DNA from: Eopsaltria australis
Taxonomy: Eukaryota > Chordata > Aves > Passeriformes > Petroicidae
Assembly: GCA_034509425.1 (NCBI GenBank)
Contig: JAVTVJ010000829.1
Span: forward strand, 1-64,000
Direction: 5' to 3'
Length of the DNA: 64,000 nt
A program made the position numbers and the translations under genes. The notes under the pieces were generated by a model. It saw nothing but the letters and a program-made list of their open reading frames with translations, was not told the origin of the DNA and searched no databases. Below, piece after piece: positions 1-14,200 of the stretch (positions are counted from its first letter, which is position 1; each line of letters starts with the position of its first letter).

Positions 1-3000
1 CTCCTTGAAACTTCAGGGAAGAGGGTGAGCTGTTGTGATCTTCTGCTTCATGTCCTTCAGTCTTTATATATCCATGACCATTTAATCTTTCTCTCCCATC
101 TCCCATTCCAGCTCCATTTCTCGTTTTTTTTCAGTTCATCATCTGCCATAATCATTTGGATATTCCTCCTGTTTCTACTGCCCCCAGGAATGGGCTGATG
201 CGTGTTTTAAGGGGGGAAATCAACAAGGGCACAGATGTAATCAGGAGCATAAAGGAATTGTTAAAAGAAGACATGTGCATGTAATTTTCTACCCACAGCA
301 AAACACACTTCCAGTGTTCAGCTTTGTTCAGTACAGAGAACTTTTGTATACAGATCAATGCCCAGCATCCTCATGAGCCAATGCAAACATATGACACCCC
401 AGAAATTAATGTCATCAAGGAATTACACATGTTTAATTTGTTATTTCTGTTTATTCTGACTCTGGGTACTCCTCACATAATTTAATGGCCCCTATTTCTG
501 TACTGTCAGAGATTAGGACAAAGAAATCCCTATCTGCGCTATTTCATTCATAGTTTTGTAGATTCCTATTACATACAGAAAAGTGTTGTAGAGGCCCAAG
601 CATAAGAATATTTTGTCTCAAAAATTCTTACTTGTGCAACAGGAAAATTGTGATTAGAAGAGAAAGTTCTACAGAGGTAGAGCAGTACTGGCCACCACCA
701 TCACACAAAATCTAGTTAACCTAAGAGGCATGCACCAGGTTAACTGTGAAAAAAAGTGGATCACTGTACCCCCCTCCCCCCCAATCTTTTTCTTCACTTT
801 CTCTTTCATTGTTTTTGTTTTAATGTCCCACCTCCAGACCACCCACAAAGCAGGACCAACACAGGACGTAAGGACTGGTGATATTCTTTGTCCTCTTTCT
901 CTCTTTTCAGCCTTTATTTCTCTCCTCCCTTGCTCTGGCTGGGCAAAGCACTGCTATCTTATTCTACCATGTACTCCACACTGAAGTTTGTGGTGGGAGT
1001 GGGGAGCTTCTGGAAGTATCTTGTGACTCATGAGCCCACACCTTTGAGAAGTTTGTTGCAGGAGTTGAGAGCTTATTGAAGTGTACTGTAAAAGTCTGAG
1101 GCCATGTTAGCCAACATTTTTTGAGTCTAAATAGTGGCCTGGTTGCCAGAGTTAAGATTTACTGTTACAAAAGTATATGAGTTCCCTGGCACATGGTCTG
1201 GTGTATTTGTTCAGCTCAATGAGACTTTACAGCAAACATCACACATTTCACACCACTGAGTATTATATTTGTTGGCATTTTCATGTGATTTCATGACCTT
1301 TGAACAGAAAAAAGAGTAATTAAAATTATTTATGATCTATCACCACAGGAAAAATGAATGGAACACCGGAGAGACTCAGGTACAATGTAGTTATCTCATG
1401 TCAGGGCTACTTGGCCTCAGAGAGCAGCTCATGGTCTTACTTTCCTGACTCATTTCTTGATTCATTAACCAGTCTTTAGGTGGATATCGAGCAATCTTAG
1501 TTATCAGAATCAGGTCCAAAAAGTTCATTTTCAAAGCCAGTTAGAAGGAGGTACAAATGCCTGAGCATGTAGCAGTGTTTTTAGTCAGTTACATTCCTTG
1601 CAGTCTGTAATTTGGGATTAGTCATCCTGGAGGCAGATGCTATGAGGGAGGAAGGAAAAAGAAATAGAAGGCAAGAAGTTGTGCTGATTGAATGTGTTTT
1701 CCACCTGAGCTACTGGTGCATCTGCCTGTGCACTTGTACAGGAAAGCCTCATTCTGCAATTATACCTCTTTTCTTCTCCCGGCTCTTTTCCCTCTAATTT
1801 CTGAGAAATTGTGGGTAATTCTCTCTTCTCCTGTGGTTCTCTTGCATCTCAATGAAATTCTTTCTGTCATGGAACAGCCTTCCTCATTCCTACAGGTTTC
1901 CTGAAGCTCTGTAAATGTTCTACAGTTGCCTTTGTCTGAGAAGACCTATGCCTTGTCGAGTAAGAAAGCAAACAGTTGTTACCAGGGGTTCACTTTTTAT
2001 GAATAAGAATAATTAGAACCTTTTTACAAGGCTGGGATGGTATTTTCACAGCATCTTTTTCTTGTCTTGCAAGTCTTGAGTAACACTGCTTCCTTCACAT
2101 CTGCTATGTGCTCTGGGCAGTGGGGAACTTCGTTAACACAGAGACAATATGATATTTGGGAAAATGGGTGATCACAGTAAGGGACACATTGAATTGTTGC
2201 TGTGCTTTAGTCTATTTAACATCCAAAACAGCAGCATGACCATGAAAGACCTGGGGCAAACGTTCCTTTTAAGAGAACCTGTGACTCTAAATGTCCATGT
2301 TTGAAGTGAAGTGGTAGCTGCAGGCAGAGTACTTTTACTTCTATGCAAACCCCTTGTCAACCATGTAAACATATGGGTCCAAAGTAATTTATAGCCTGAT
2401 GAAGGTAATAAATAGCTTGGGCTAGATCCTTAGCTGCTACAAAAGCTAATGGAGCTAGTCTAATTGCACCTTGGGAGCTCTATGCTGCTGAGTAGTGTTT
2501 TTTTTTCAAGATTTTAAACTAGAATCCATGTTACTGAAGTATTGTGGAGTTGGATGAGGAGCGGAAGAAATGCAATTTTGCATAAAATAACAGGAAACAG
2601 ACCTTGCAGAAAAATAACTCAGAAACCAAGCAGGTTTCTTGCATAAATGTGTACACCACACTGTCTAGAGGTCTAAACACTATGATATTCAGACATCACG
2701 TTTCCTGGTCAGAATATGCCAGATCAAACCTCCTACCATCTCTCAAAATACAACAAAATATTAACCTGCACTTCTATTTCTGTCCCCTATAACACAAAGC
2801 TGTAGATAATTCACTTTTGTCTTTTTTATTTTTATGTGTCAAAATATTTAGTCTTTCTGGAGATTATAGATAATATAATATACTCCTAAGTCTTTACAAC
2901 ATGTTTTGAAGGTAGTTAGTCAGTACAATTACTTGACAATTAGTAGTTTCTTGACAATCATTAGTTTCTCAAAGGTTGCTTTACCTTTAAATCACTCTAA

Positions 3001-5407
3001 TGATGCTCTCATAAAATATGGCTTGTTTACCATTACTTTTATGTGTGCTGTAGCTTGAACATCATTTCAATTACCTTCTATCTTTGCCATCTGGAAACAG
3101 GGAGAAGAACTTGTCTCCTTTGTAGTGTATGGAAAATAATTACCAGTGATTCTCTGTATAATAACTGAAGGAGAATTTTTATATCATAACTTGATTACTA
3201 TTTTCATAAAAAAGTCTATTTAAAAATATATACACCAAGAAATTATATATTATACTATTAAAAAGTTGCTTTAATTTCAGGAATTAGTTCTTCCAATCGG
3301 ACAATGATAGAATATTTCATAAAGCTCTACCAAACATAATATTTTTATCACCCAGATATGACACACAGGGTCACAGCAACCTGAGGAAACAAAAAGTTGT
3401 TTGGCAAAACAGCTCCATCATGCCCTTTTTAATGTGATAATTAAAAAAAGATAATCAGCAATAATGGTCAAGTCCCACTAGATTTGAAACCTTATTTAGT
3501 TCAGACTTGCAGATGAAACTGCAGCTGTTTATCTGAATTTAGACAATCTATTCAAATGTAAGGAGTAAGGATAATAAACCCTTCCAGTCTGCAGTTCAGC
3601 TGCTTTGGCAGAATCTCCCTGAGAACAGTGGGGATCTTCTGAAGATCAAAGGTCTGACCACTGAATTTTATTGCAGGAAGTGTTTCCTCATGAATTATGC
3701 AGGTATTGCTCTTCACCAGAAGGTTTTTTGCATTATTTTTCTCTTTGTTCTTCTAATCTCAGAACTGGAAGAGAAGTAATAGGCAGACATAAGAATGAAT
3801 AATGGGAGGCAGCAGATGTAGCCAAATCTTGCATATATCCAAGAAGAACCAAGATGTTTCAACTTGAATTGAAAGTGAGAGGAATTCCTTGACTCATCAC
3901 CAGAAAAAAAATAAAAAGCAGTTTCAAAAGCCTGTGTGAAAAAATGTCACTGAAAGGGTATTTCATATATGCCACTATAACATAAGGGAAGAGGAATCTA
4001 CATGTAAAAGCACAACAAACTACTGACTGGAAAATTGCAAAAATATCTTTGCCAGCTCTCAATCATATTTTAATACTATAAAAGGAAAAAAAATTTCCAT
4101 ATTTATGCACGATAAGAACAGTGACAAATATAAATACTTATTTGTGTAGAAATTCAAAATTAATCAAATTTTGATGCCTGCAGGGAGAAAGAGAATCTAT
4201 AACGCAGTGCAAATGATGTCAAAGAAATAGGAACAGTCATGGATCAAATTTATGATAAAAAAATTGCCCCTGGGAAATTTAGATTTTTTTTCATTTGGAT
4301 TTTACATCTTTATGCAATGTAAAGACACACTTTTCATTTGGTTATCTGTGGCAGCAACATAAATACCTTCTCATCTCTGGTCAATATCTGGTATAAAGTC
4401 TTAAAAACCAGAAAAGCAAACATCTGCAAGAAGACTCATCTTAAATATTAAGTCTAATATAAAATCACTTTATCTTGTCTTTCAACTATTTGGAAACATT
4501 AAATTTTCAAGTCATTTCATATGGAGATTATTTCTCCCCCTTGAAGAGACTGATAACTGTAGTCACATATTTCATGGTCAATGATTGTATGAACTTGCTC
4601 TATTTCAGCAAAGAGCCCAAAACCTGTACAACACTAATTCAATGACAAGGTCTAAGTATGAAGCTGAGAATGTCCTTCTTGCCTTTTCTTCATGCCTCCC
4701 TACAGAGAGGCTGGCAAGGCTTGTATTGCCTTGCTAATTGAGCATTAGATTAAGTGGACTGGTGTATTTGTTGTCTGGATTTTTGCAAATAAGTGGAAGA
4801 AATAATTGCCATCATAAGTACAGCCACAAATCCGCTTTACATTTTAATTTAATGTGTTTGTATGGGATCTTAATCCTTGAAACGGTTACACCCCACTGTA
4901 GCTAGCTATAAATGTGAGGCATAAAGTTTCCTTCTAATAGTGTGTCATCAGCATTTGCATTTTCAGCCTGGAAAAAATCATTTTGGAAAGGTTGATGCAT
5001 TTTGAAATATTACAGTCAGTATTTTCCAAGCAGATCAAATACTGTATTTTGTAGGAAGAAAACCACAATGGCGTTGCTTTTTATAAAAGTTGTTAGACAA
5101 AAAGGCCAAAGAAATATTAAAGAATTGCTGCAATGAAAGCTGGTAATGTATTTAGTAAATAAAATTACCCACTTGTAAACAGTTCTAAGAACCAATATAA
5201 TCTAATGTTTCTGTTTAGTTTTTGCTTATCAAACCTATTAGAATATACATAAACAAATATTTGAACTTGAACATATTTCTTCAGAGTATTATTACCTTAT
5301 ATACCTTAATGCTTTCACTGGCGGAATGAGATGGTGGTTAAATATAGTGGTTAATAAACATATTCATTCTTTGAGAAATTTTCTTCATTTTGGAAACAAT
5401 CTGTTGG
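1..5407. other. AT-rich single-copy DNA, no gene seen
   Basis: I see no gene, known repeat family or RNA in this stretch. The open frames on both strands are all under about 85 codons, lack recognisable motifs and overlap each other at random. There is a short pyrimidine run with two C tracts near 770-783 and a small 18-bp tandem duplication at 2932-2967. The DNA is probably intergenic or intronic. Old, heavily decayed repeats could be hidden here and would need a repeat-library search. Confidence 0.6.
2932..2967. repeat. 18-bp imperfect tandem duplication
   Basis: Two adjacent copies of a unit starting CTTGACAAT and ending TTAGTTT-like occupy 2932-2949 and 2950-2967, with a few mismatches. 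This is a local slippage-type duplication with no evident function. Confidence 0.6.
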
Positions 5408-5412
5408 TCCAT

Positions 5413-5653
5413 GTGTCAGGACCTGGAGGGCTGCATGACCCCAAGGCGCCTGTCAGGGCAGCCCCACTGGCAGGCCAAGGAGCCCAGGGCAGGGTCAGCT
5501 GGGGACCCCAGTGCTGTGCTCAGCCCAGGCCGTGTTGAGCTCATCAAGGCTCCCCAGATGGACCCCAGTTCTCTGTGGAGCAATCCTTCTCCTACTGCTT
5601 CCTGACATCACATTGCACAGCATCCCATCCTGGCTGCTGCTGGATGCAAAAAC
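5413..5653. other. Isolated GC-rich block of about 240 bp, origin unknown
   Basis: This block is sharply richer in G and C than the AT-rich DNA on both sides, but contains few CpG dinucleotides, so it is not a CpG island. It is bracketed by the 5-mer TCCAT (5408-5412 and 5654-5658), which could be a target-site duplication of an inserted element or a coincidence. Two overlapping plus-strand frames run through it (from 5326 and 5390) but neither resembles a known protein. It may be an old LTR or other transposon fragment; I do not recognise the family. Confidence 0.35.
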
Positions 5654-5658
5654 TCCAT

Positions 5659-7423
5659 AGATCTTTTTGCTCTACAAAAAGCTAACCTCTGTCAAAGTAC
5701 CACCTGGCAAGTATTTATGTTCTTCCACTGAATAAATCTCACCTTTAAACACCGAGCTACAGTATTTATTTCCATGGAAGTTAATTCATCATACAGTGGT
5801 CCCCAGCTGCTCTGAAAACTGCTCTAAGAAACATAGATGAAATTGAATAACTCTGGTTTGCAATACAGAATTTGTGAATGCAGAACTAGAAAAAGAATGA
5901 GAAGTGCAGGCTCACTTTACATAATAAATGAAAAGTATAATAATAAAGTTTAAGAAGAACAACACTTAGAGGAGATGTGTGAATTCCTGCCAAGCAAACA
6001 CAGGTTGCTGCAACTGAGTAGACAAAGCTTTAATCTTCACCGGCTTCCTAAACACCTTCCTTATACAGATTTGCCCTCTTTATGATTGGACAATCCAATG
6101 TCTGGAAAGCCTTAGAGTATCCATAGCTCCATCTCTTGAGAAATTCCCACAGTTTCTGATAGTGTGAAACTGAAATTGGAAGGTAAGAGTAAAAAAAAAA
6201 AAAAAAGTTACAATCTGAACTCAAAAAAATCAAATATTACAAAATTCCTGTGTATCAGAGAGAAATGTTACTGTAAAATTGCAAACAATTACCCACAATT
6301 ATACCCTCTCATACCTGAATTTAACTGAGATCCTGGTCAAGTTCTTCACAAAAAGTGAAATCCAAAAGATATCAAAGATAATCCCCTAATATTAAAAGTA
6401 TAAAGCACCTCTTTCATGAATCGTGATGCTATCACTATTTTGCTTTTGCTTTGCAGGTGACTGCCCATCCTTGACGTGAAGTTGTGGCTGCCATTTTAGT
6501 ATTGGCCCAGGTTTCTAGCTCCCACAATACTGGATAGAAATTGTGTTCAAAAAATGGGACCGTGATAGCTCTTATCCACCGAGTGTTTTATTGTGGTTGC
6601 TGCCTTTAAGATCTATTTAAATGTGATTATGAAAGTGGCAGAATTTGCAGACTGTGCTTCCCATGCTTCTTGCAAGAACAAGTTGGATGTGAATACAAAC
6701 AGGAACATAAGAGAAATGAATAGGGGGAGGGAAAGTACATGTTTGTACAGATAGATTAATGTTTGTGCATGAACATGCCTTCTTATACAAAATATGCATA
6801 TACACAAATATTGCTCTAAGTGGGAAAATTCAGAATAAAGTGGAGACTTACTAATTTATCCCACAACTTCATACTTATGTAAGCTTTCTGTATTTACATA
6901 CAGTGAAATCAGAGGTCAGGAAAATGATTGAAGACACAAGCTTAACTTGCCAGTTCTCAGCTCCTAAAGATCTTGTACAGAGAAATCTCTTCTGTTGGAT
7001 AAATACTTAAAGCACATTGAACCATTGCTCTACATGCAATCAAACCAGGCACTTGTAAACTTAATTATGAGTGACAACCCAAGCCAGAACTTCAGTGCTG
7101 GCTCACTTCACTCCTTCATCTGCGTACCCTCAGGAATTACAATTCTAATGCCTCTGTCGCTAAGGAAATTACATGATTAAACTAGCTTTCACAGGGAAAT
7201 CAATTACTCCCCACATTTTTTTAGTTTATTTTTACATCCCAGAGCCTTCTTCAGGACTTCATATTGAAATGACACAACTACAGTGTTATTTAATATCACT
7301 TTAATTTTTTATTTTCTTAGGAAATCTGTTTCTATTTTTCTAATTTTGCCCTTACAAAATACCCCCAAAATAAACCTTTTGGACAAAACCTTTTGGCATT
7401 GAGTGAATATGACACAACCCTTA
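5659..7423. other. AT-rich single-copy DNA, no gene seen
   Basis: Nothing recognisable apart from a pure run of 16 A at 6191-6206. Open frames are short and unconvincing on both strands. Confidence 0.6.
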
Positions 7424-8230
7424 TCACCCACAGGCCTCTGGAAAGGCTGAGAGATGTAATGGACTGCTGAAAACTATGTTGAGAGCATCAGGCAATGGGG
7501 CACGAAAGCAATGGAATGCAAACTTAGCAGAAGCCACTTGGTTACTTAGCACCAGAGGAACTGCAAACCATCCTGCTCCCCACAAAACAAGACCCCTACA
7601 ACTCATGGGAGGAGATACTACTGTGGCTGGGAAAGACAGTGTGGATATCTCTTCCTACGGGGAAAGGCAAACGCAGACATGGGATTGTCTTTCCTCAAAA
7701 AGCTGGGTGTACCAGCTGGGTGTACCAGCTGGATAACGCAGAAGGATAGGGAGACCTGGTGTGCATCTCAAGGAGATTTAACTTTGGGGGAAAATAATCT
7801 GTTGTATATTGCAGGAAGTAAAGAAGCAGGAATGACTTGAACCAAGGCAGAGTAAATTTTGTGAGGAGCAAGGAGAGTATGATGATTATCCAGGCCAGGC
7901 TGGTACCCAATTATTGAGTGTGCTGCTCCTCCTGTCCTGATCACCCATCTTGATGGAATGGAGCCTAAGTCATGGCAGCTTTTGATCACCTGGAAGGGTG
8001 GAGAAAGCCCATGGAATGGGAAAATAATATCTGTGAACTGACAGAGAATAGTAGTTAATGAAATATATACATCTGTACGTTGGGTATGAAGCTGGTTTAA
8101 GTATCTAGTTAAAGCTGCAAGAAAAAGAGTAGGAAGGAATTCATTAATTATATTTGCCTTCCAGAGCAACTACTATGTGTGCTGAAGATCCGCTTCCTGG
8201 GAAGTGGCTGGACAACACTTGCTGATGGAA
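7424..8230. other. Possible decayed interspersed repeat (LTR-like feel), unproven
   Basis: The stretch is richer in G and purines than its surroundings and reads like diverged repeat sequence, with a 13-bp tandem duplication inside it at 7701-7732. I could not find TG/CA ends, a target duplication or a polyadenylation signal placed as in an LTR, so the assignment is only an impression. A 133-codon minus-strand frame (7768-8169) crosses it but has no recognisable domain and is not unexpected by chance. Confidence 0.2.
7701..7732. repeat. 13-bp tandem repeat, 2.5 copies
   Basis: AGCTGGGTGTACC is present twice without mismatch (7701-7713, 7714-7726), followed by a partial third copy AGCTGG. The unit has the short inverted theme AGCTGG...CCAGCT across the junction. 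Confidence 0.9.
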
Positions 8231-11200
8231 AGTAGAAAACAATTTCATTCCTTTTTTCTTTTCTTTTGCATGCATAGCCTTCTGTTTTTCCTCTAGTAAA
8301 CTGTGTTATCTCAAACTATGATTTTTCAATCTAATTTTCACTCTCCTGTCCAACTGAGAAGTGCAAGCGATAGAGGAGCTTGGTGGGCACCTGGCACCCA
8401 GCCAAGGTGAACCCACTCCAGTCCTGAATATTTTTGCTTTATGGTTTACTTAAATGTCTCTGATAAGGGTGTTGTTATATTTATACTATCAAATTGTCCA
8501 TATTCAGATAACAATTATTTCTGTTTCACAAATGTAATATTTACCTGTATACTCTACCACTGATGTTATGACAATTCTTTCAGTTACACTGTCTTGTATG
8601 TGTGTGCACACATGTTTACCTCTGTGTGTTTAGGTATATATAGGTATGTAATGAAACTTAATTTCTTGCCAGGTCAAATTTTCTTATGCTGCTCCTATTT
8701 ATCCTGTCTAATGAGACAACTTCTAGCAGCAGACATGTTGACAGTAAAAGTAATAGCTTTACAAAAGCAGTAACCTGTTGCTGTACATTGCTATATTGAA
8801 AAATGGATGCTCTGGTTTGGAGCACATCTTTTTATTGAGCGGCTACACTCCGTGATGGAAGATACATGGGAGAGAAGAACATTCCTAATCACCAAATGTT
8901 CTGATAAAGAGGACCAATTAATCTTTGTCTATTAGAAATGAGGATAGGGATTAACTCCTCTAAACTACTGTGACGACAAAGTTAAAATAAGACTTAACAA
9001 TATTGAAGCACTTAGCAATTTTTCTTTCATGCTCTGTGCAAATTACTTTGCACCCATGACAGCCTATGGTTTAATACAGTTTCTGAGGTCTGGTATGTCA
9101 GTAATGCTGAGGAAAGCTGAAAACTATGAATTATCCAGGCAATGACTATTACCTAAACCTGACTGCTTAGTTGCATTTCTATTAGCTCACCTTTCCTCGT
9201 TGTTATCTTTAGGGCATTTACCTTAAAACCACCAGCTCTGTGGGAAAGCCAGCTCTCAGACAGGAAGCTCACCTGTTAGCCTTGACATTGGTGGAAAAAG
9301 AACTTGGGAACACCAAGAGCTTGTGGATTCATACCAGGTTCTATGTGCCGCCTTTTCCTGACCATGCAGGTTGTTAAGAAGCTCTTGGTTCAGTGACATG
9401 ATGGTCTTAGTGTTTACGTGCCAGCCTCGTGCAGAGTACTTTTCTCTGGCCTCAATGCCACAAACAGAACTCTTTCACTCACGATGAGCATATTCACAGT
9501 GTTTTGAAAATCATGGGTGGTGATAAAATGCTGCATATTTCTGAGCCCCAAGTGAATCCAGCTGAAGGGAAATTTAAAATATCTCACTATGTTGAGCTTA
9601 GTGTCATTTGCTTTTACCACTATCTTCAAAGAGGAGTCAAAAAAGAAACTGAGTTCACTTTTTTGCAGTATGTAAGACAGGCTTTTTGGGGATTCTGTAG
9701 GTAACAATGTTATTGAAGGATTAAAAAGATAGATTAACAGTATAAAACATCCATTTAGATAAGATGCACTACAATCCACAGGTGAAATTCATTTCATTGG
9801 CATGAAGTCAGTAATCAAGCTGTATGCAAAAGAAGCCTGGAGGCCTCCAGGTGCTTCACTTGATCCTTCCAACTCACTGCCTAAACTGCAGGATACAGAG
9901 ATCCCACGGAGCCATGATATTCCCACCTGCAGGCTGGAGAGAGAGCAGCAGAGCCCTGGGCCAAATGCACTTGCATGAACCAGCCCCTCTCAGCATCCTT
10001 GCACATCGTTCCAGCTGTGCCTCCTCTGGGAATGCACACACACACAGAAACATAGTATGACTCTAAAGGGTTTATAGTTCCCCTTCCTGCAAGCAGACAT
10101 TTTCACCTAAGAAAATTGTACTTTATTTTGGGGTAATTTAAGCCTTTTTCTATAAGCTAACAAATTCTTTAGAGGCCATTAATAATGCAGAGATGATGAG
10201 AAGGTAAAAATTTTACATTTTTAGAAAACAATTTATTAGTATTACAGATTTACAAATAATAACAGGGACTCTTTTTTAAAGCCTAGATAGCAGAAACAGG
10301 GATATTAACATCTACAAATGCCCACTAATCTTTTGATCTATGAAAATTATTTTCCCCCAGTATTTAGCTGAAAATACTTAAATCACATTTTAAAAGCATG
10401 ATTAGTGACTAAAAAAACAAACTGACCAATTTTTTCCTTTTACTCCCTTTAGAGAGTATCTTTGATGCAATGCAACAGTTGCATTCAAGTTTTGATTACA
10501 AATCACAGCAAAAATTCACAGGAGCCTTAAAAGACAATTCCTGCCATGTGGTAAGCCCTAGTCATGGTACGTCATCCACTCTGTCTCAATTTAGCTCAAA
10601 AAGGCTTAACAGTTGTCAATTTGAAGAAGCAAGTTTGGAATAGCAATGACCACCTCACCCTGTTTATTGATTTTAGCCATTTCATTATGCTTTGTCCAGA
10701 ATGCTAAAATTTAGAGCCTTCCTAGTAACTTTCAGATATACTTACAGAAAAGCTTTGAAACAGGAGGATGGATTTGAAATAGATTTTCCTTGGCTAAATA
10801 ATAACGAACAAAAAAATCTCAACAGCATTTGGTTCTTCTCATTAGGAGCATTGTCAACTATGAAACTATAAAATAAATATTAAAAATACCTGGTGCTGGC
10901 TTTAGAATGAAGTTTTCCCTTCAGTAGAAACCTGAAGGAAGGGGCCAGTCAGGTGATTTAAGTGATTTTCTACACTTGTTTCTCAGTACCTTCAAACTCT
11001 CAATATGGAAAAATTCATGACTTGCACTTAAATGTCACGAAGAATTTGTTTCTCATTTTTTTGTTGACTGTGTACTTTCATTACTAGTTTTATTAAATCT
11101 TTCCTTGTGCCATCAGAGATCTCAGGTTTTTTCCGGAGTACAAAGTACATGTTTAAGCACCCATTGATGTCTTGTCATTTCCTGAATACGCTATACAGTA

Positions 11201-14200
11201 GAAGTTTTATTATTCCTTTACCACAATGACTGAACTGTTCTGGGCCATTTGATTTAATATCAGAGGAGATGGTGAGAAGGGATGTCAGTTGGAATGTTAG
11301 CTTTGACAACAAACTGACAAAGTTACAGTGACAGAAAGAAATGTCCCTGAAAATAAGTAACCAAACTGCACGAAAAGCAAAACCAAGTGAACAATAGTAA
11401 AGATTTCAACAAATTCTCAAATCTGGACTGAGGGTGGGGGAAAAAACCCAGTAACATAAAAGTTCATATCTGCCAGTAGAGGTGATCCTTTTTTATGGCA
11501 TCCATGTGAAATCAAGAGTTCAATACAAGCCAAATGCAGCAGTTATATGTTTGCCATTTAGGATTTATGTGATATTGTGGTCTATATGTCAGCTTGAGCT
11601 TGAGAGCAGCTGCTATGACATAAATCACCTCCAAATGCTTGCATAAAAAATAGGAGACTTTTTTTTCTTTTTGGGTGGGGAAGCAGGGTGCAGGGAGGAG
11701 GTGTGAGGAAGAGGAAGTGGATGGAATTTTTAAAAAGTTAAAAGAGGGAAGAAATCAGCTTCCAAATTTTGTATCATTTTCAGCCTTCAGAAGGCAAACA
11801 TTTGCAAAGTTTTCTGTGCCATCTAGAATTTTTGAAATCAGAAAACAGCAGTCCTGCAATCTCTTTTCCAAAACTGCAAACAGTCAGGGAAGAGTATATA
11901 CAATTGTTAATGGATCATCTCTTTTCTGGACACTGTCTATTACATAAGAGTGGATAACATTTGTTAAATACTCCAGAATAGCATCAGGGAGAGGTCTTGT
12001 TCCTTTTGTTGCTGTAACCATTGCTACCTGAACATCTGACCATGCAACAGTTTTTATATGTTCGGTCAAGCTCTGACTCTTTCCTTTTGCCTTTGCTGAT
12101 TTTATTCTCCTCGATTCTGGGTTTTTTTTACTGTGGTTGCTGGTTGCAGGTGAATTTGGAATTCATAAGTGCTTTTGCTGTATATATCTGTCCTATATAG
12201 CCCACAAACTTCTTAGCGGATATAAACTTGGTAAAAATGCTGGCACAGTTTACTGCTATGATTTGTATCTGTGCTAAGTGAGTTAGAAGTTCTTTGACGA
12301 AACATATGGTCTCAAAGTTAACAGAAGCTGATCAGAATTTCCATCTGTATTTAATGTGTCTTGGGTTTATTTCACACAGTGCTGCCCAAAACAGTTTGAG
12401 CCACACAGTCCTTAGGTGGTCGAGGGACAGGGGTACTTCCTCCTATTTATCTTTTCCTGCTGGCTTTGGGGAATGATTTAATGTGTAGGTGATAAGTTAC
12501 ATGAGCTGAAGTTTATGCTTTGTAGGTCCATTCAGGAAGAGCACTTTTTAGACAGCTGCCTCTACAAGGTACTGAAAGGACCTGCAAATAGGCAAGGACA
12601 AAATGTTCCAATAATGGCAGCTTCCTTCTCTTGCTGTGTACCTGAAGAGTTGGTATATAACTTGTATTCTTACTTGTATTTATTAACAAAATAAAACTTT
12701 GGTTTTAAATGTTAAGGAAGAAGTGATGCATTAGGATGAAATGGTGACTCTTAATGCATAGTTCTACAAATTGTACTGTTTATTGTGTGCTCCATAAAAC
12801 CGAATAATTGTGTGTATTTATTTTGTTCTAACAATAAACATCAAAACAAAACTATAAATACATCTTCACACAATTTGCAACATAGCTTTGTACTCAACTG
12901 TGAGAAAATTAAACAAGTGCTGGTATATATTTCACTACAAATAAAGGCATTTGTGCTGTAGCTAATTTTTTCCTCTAGACTCGTCTAGACTTACACCTAG
13001 ACTCATTTTTACTTTCTCCCTATTCTACCTTTTAATAGACAATGAAGATAAAATATAAGTTTACTCGGACAACTAATGTTGTCAGCTTTTGTGAATGAGT
13101 TAGTTGGAATCCACCTGGTTCACCAATGGAGTACCCTTAGTCCTGTAGCAGGATTATAGGGTACAAGTGGATGTTTAACAGGGATTTCAATGGGTTTAGG
13201 GTAGTTTTGACTAATTTATTCTAGTACTATACATTTATTTACATTTGGAGAATGGAGTTGTTCCCTTGAAACTACAAAGCCTCATTTTGGTATCTCATGA
13301 TGATGTTTCCTCCATGTGCACATTTTCCTTTTTCTCCCTTTTTATACTCCAAAAACTCATATTTTCTTTTTGAAGCATGGGCATGATTTTAAAAACAAAA
13401 TGTTTGAGAAGTTGGTCAGAGGTGGAGGAATTACAACGAAAACACTGGTGTCATTTGCCTCTTGTGTCTCATTCAACCCTTCTGCTGTTAGTGGGAATCT
13501 GTGGCAATAAATGGTGCCCAAACTGCTGAATACTCTCCTGTGCATGGACTGCTGATTTGAGACCTGTATTTTTTCCTGTGGTCTGGACATGAATGGCCCT
13601 TCAGACCAGAACCACTCTGACAACAGGACTGCTTTTTGTTGCAGGAGATGTTCATCACTTCAGGCACTTTATTTGACTATTATTGGACCTCTTCTCCTAA
13701 ATTGAGTTGTAATGCTTCTCTTCATGAAGGATGCTATAATAAACAAGAAAATTGCAGTGAATGTTCACAAAAATAAATGGTTCTTCTGGGCAGCAGTGGC
13801 AGGGGGCAGAAGAACTCCTTATGTTAAGTAGAGATAAGATTGCATTCAACAGCTGGCTTCATAAAATACATATAAAATATATGTGGTAAAACACAGGAAG
13901 ACCCACAGGATTCTGCAAGTTCCACCATGGGAGTCCAGCACTGTGTAGCAGAAACAGGTTATTTCGACTTTGTTTCTACTGCAGGGAGAAAAACAATAGA
14001 AAAGTCAGACATAGCCTTTGTTTCCTGCATTGGGTCTATTAAACATTAAAGGTTTGTTTTTCAGATGCAAGAGTAGTAGCAGAGAGGAAGAGTTCTGCTT
14101 AGATCTGCTTTTCATCCTGTAAAATGTTAGGGTTTTTTCAAGAATTGAGTTATATAATATTCTGTATTTACTTTTTGATTAAAAGAATAAATTATAGGCC

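Noticed and set aside
7768..8169. 133-codon minus-strand frame as a gene
   Set aside because: No domain recognised and its length is within chance.
9414..9779. 121-codon minus-strand frame, with a faint CR1-like ANDTKL segment
   Set aside because: The resemblance is limited to a few codons and neighbouring CR1 motifs are missing.
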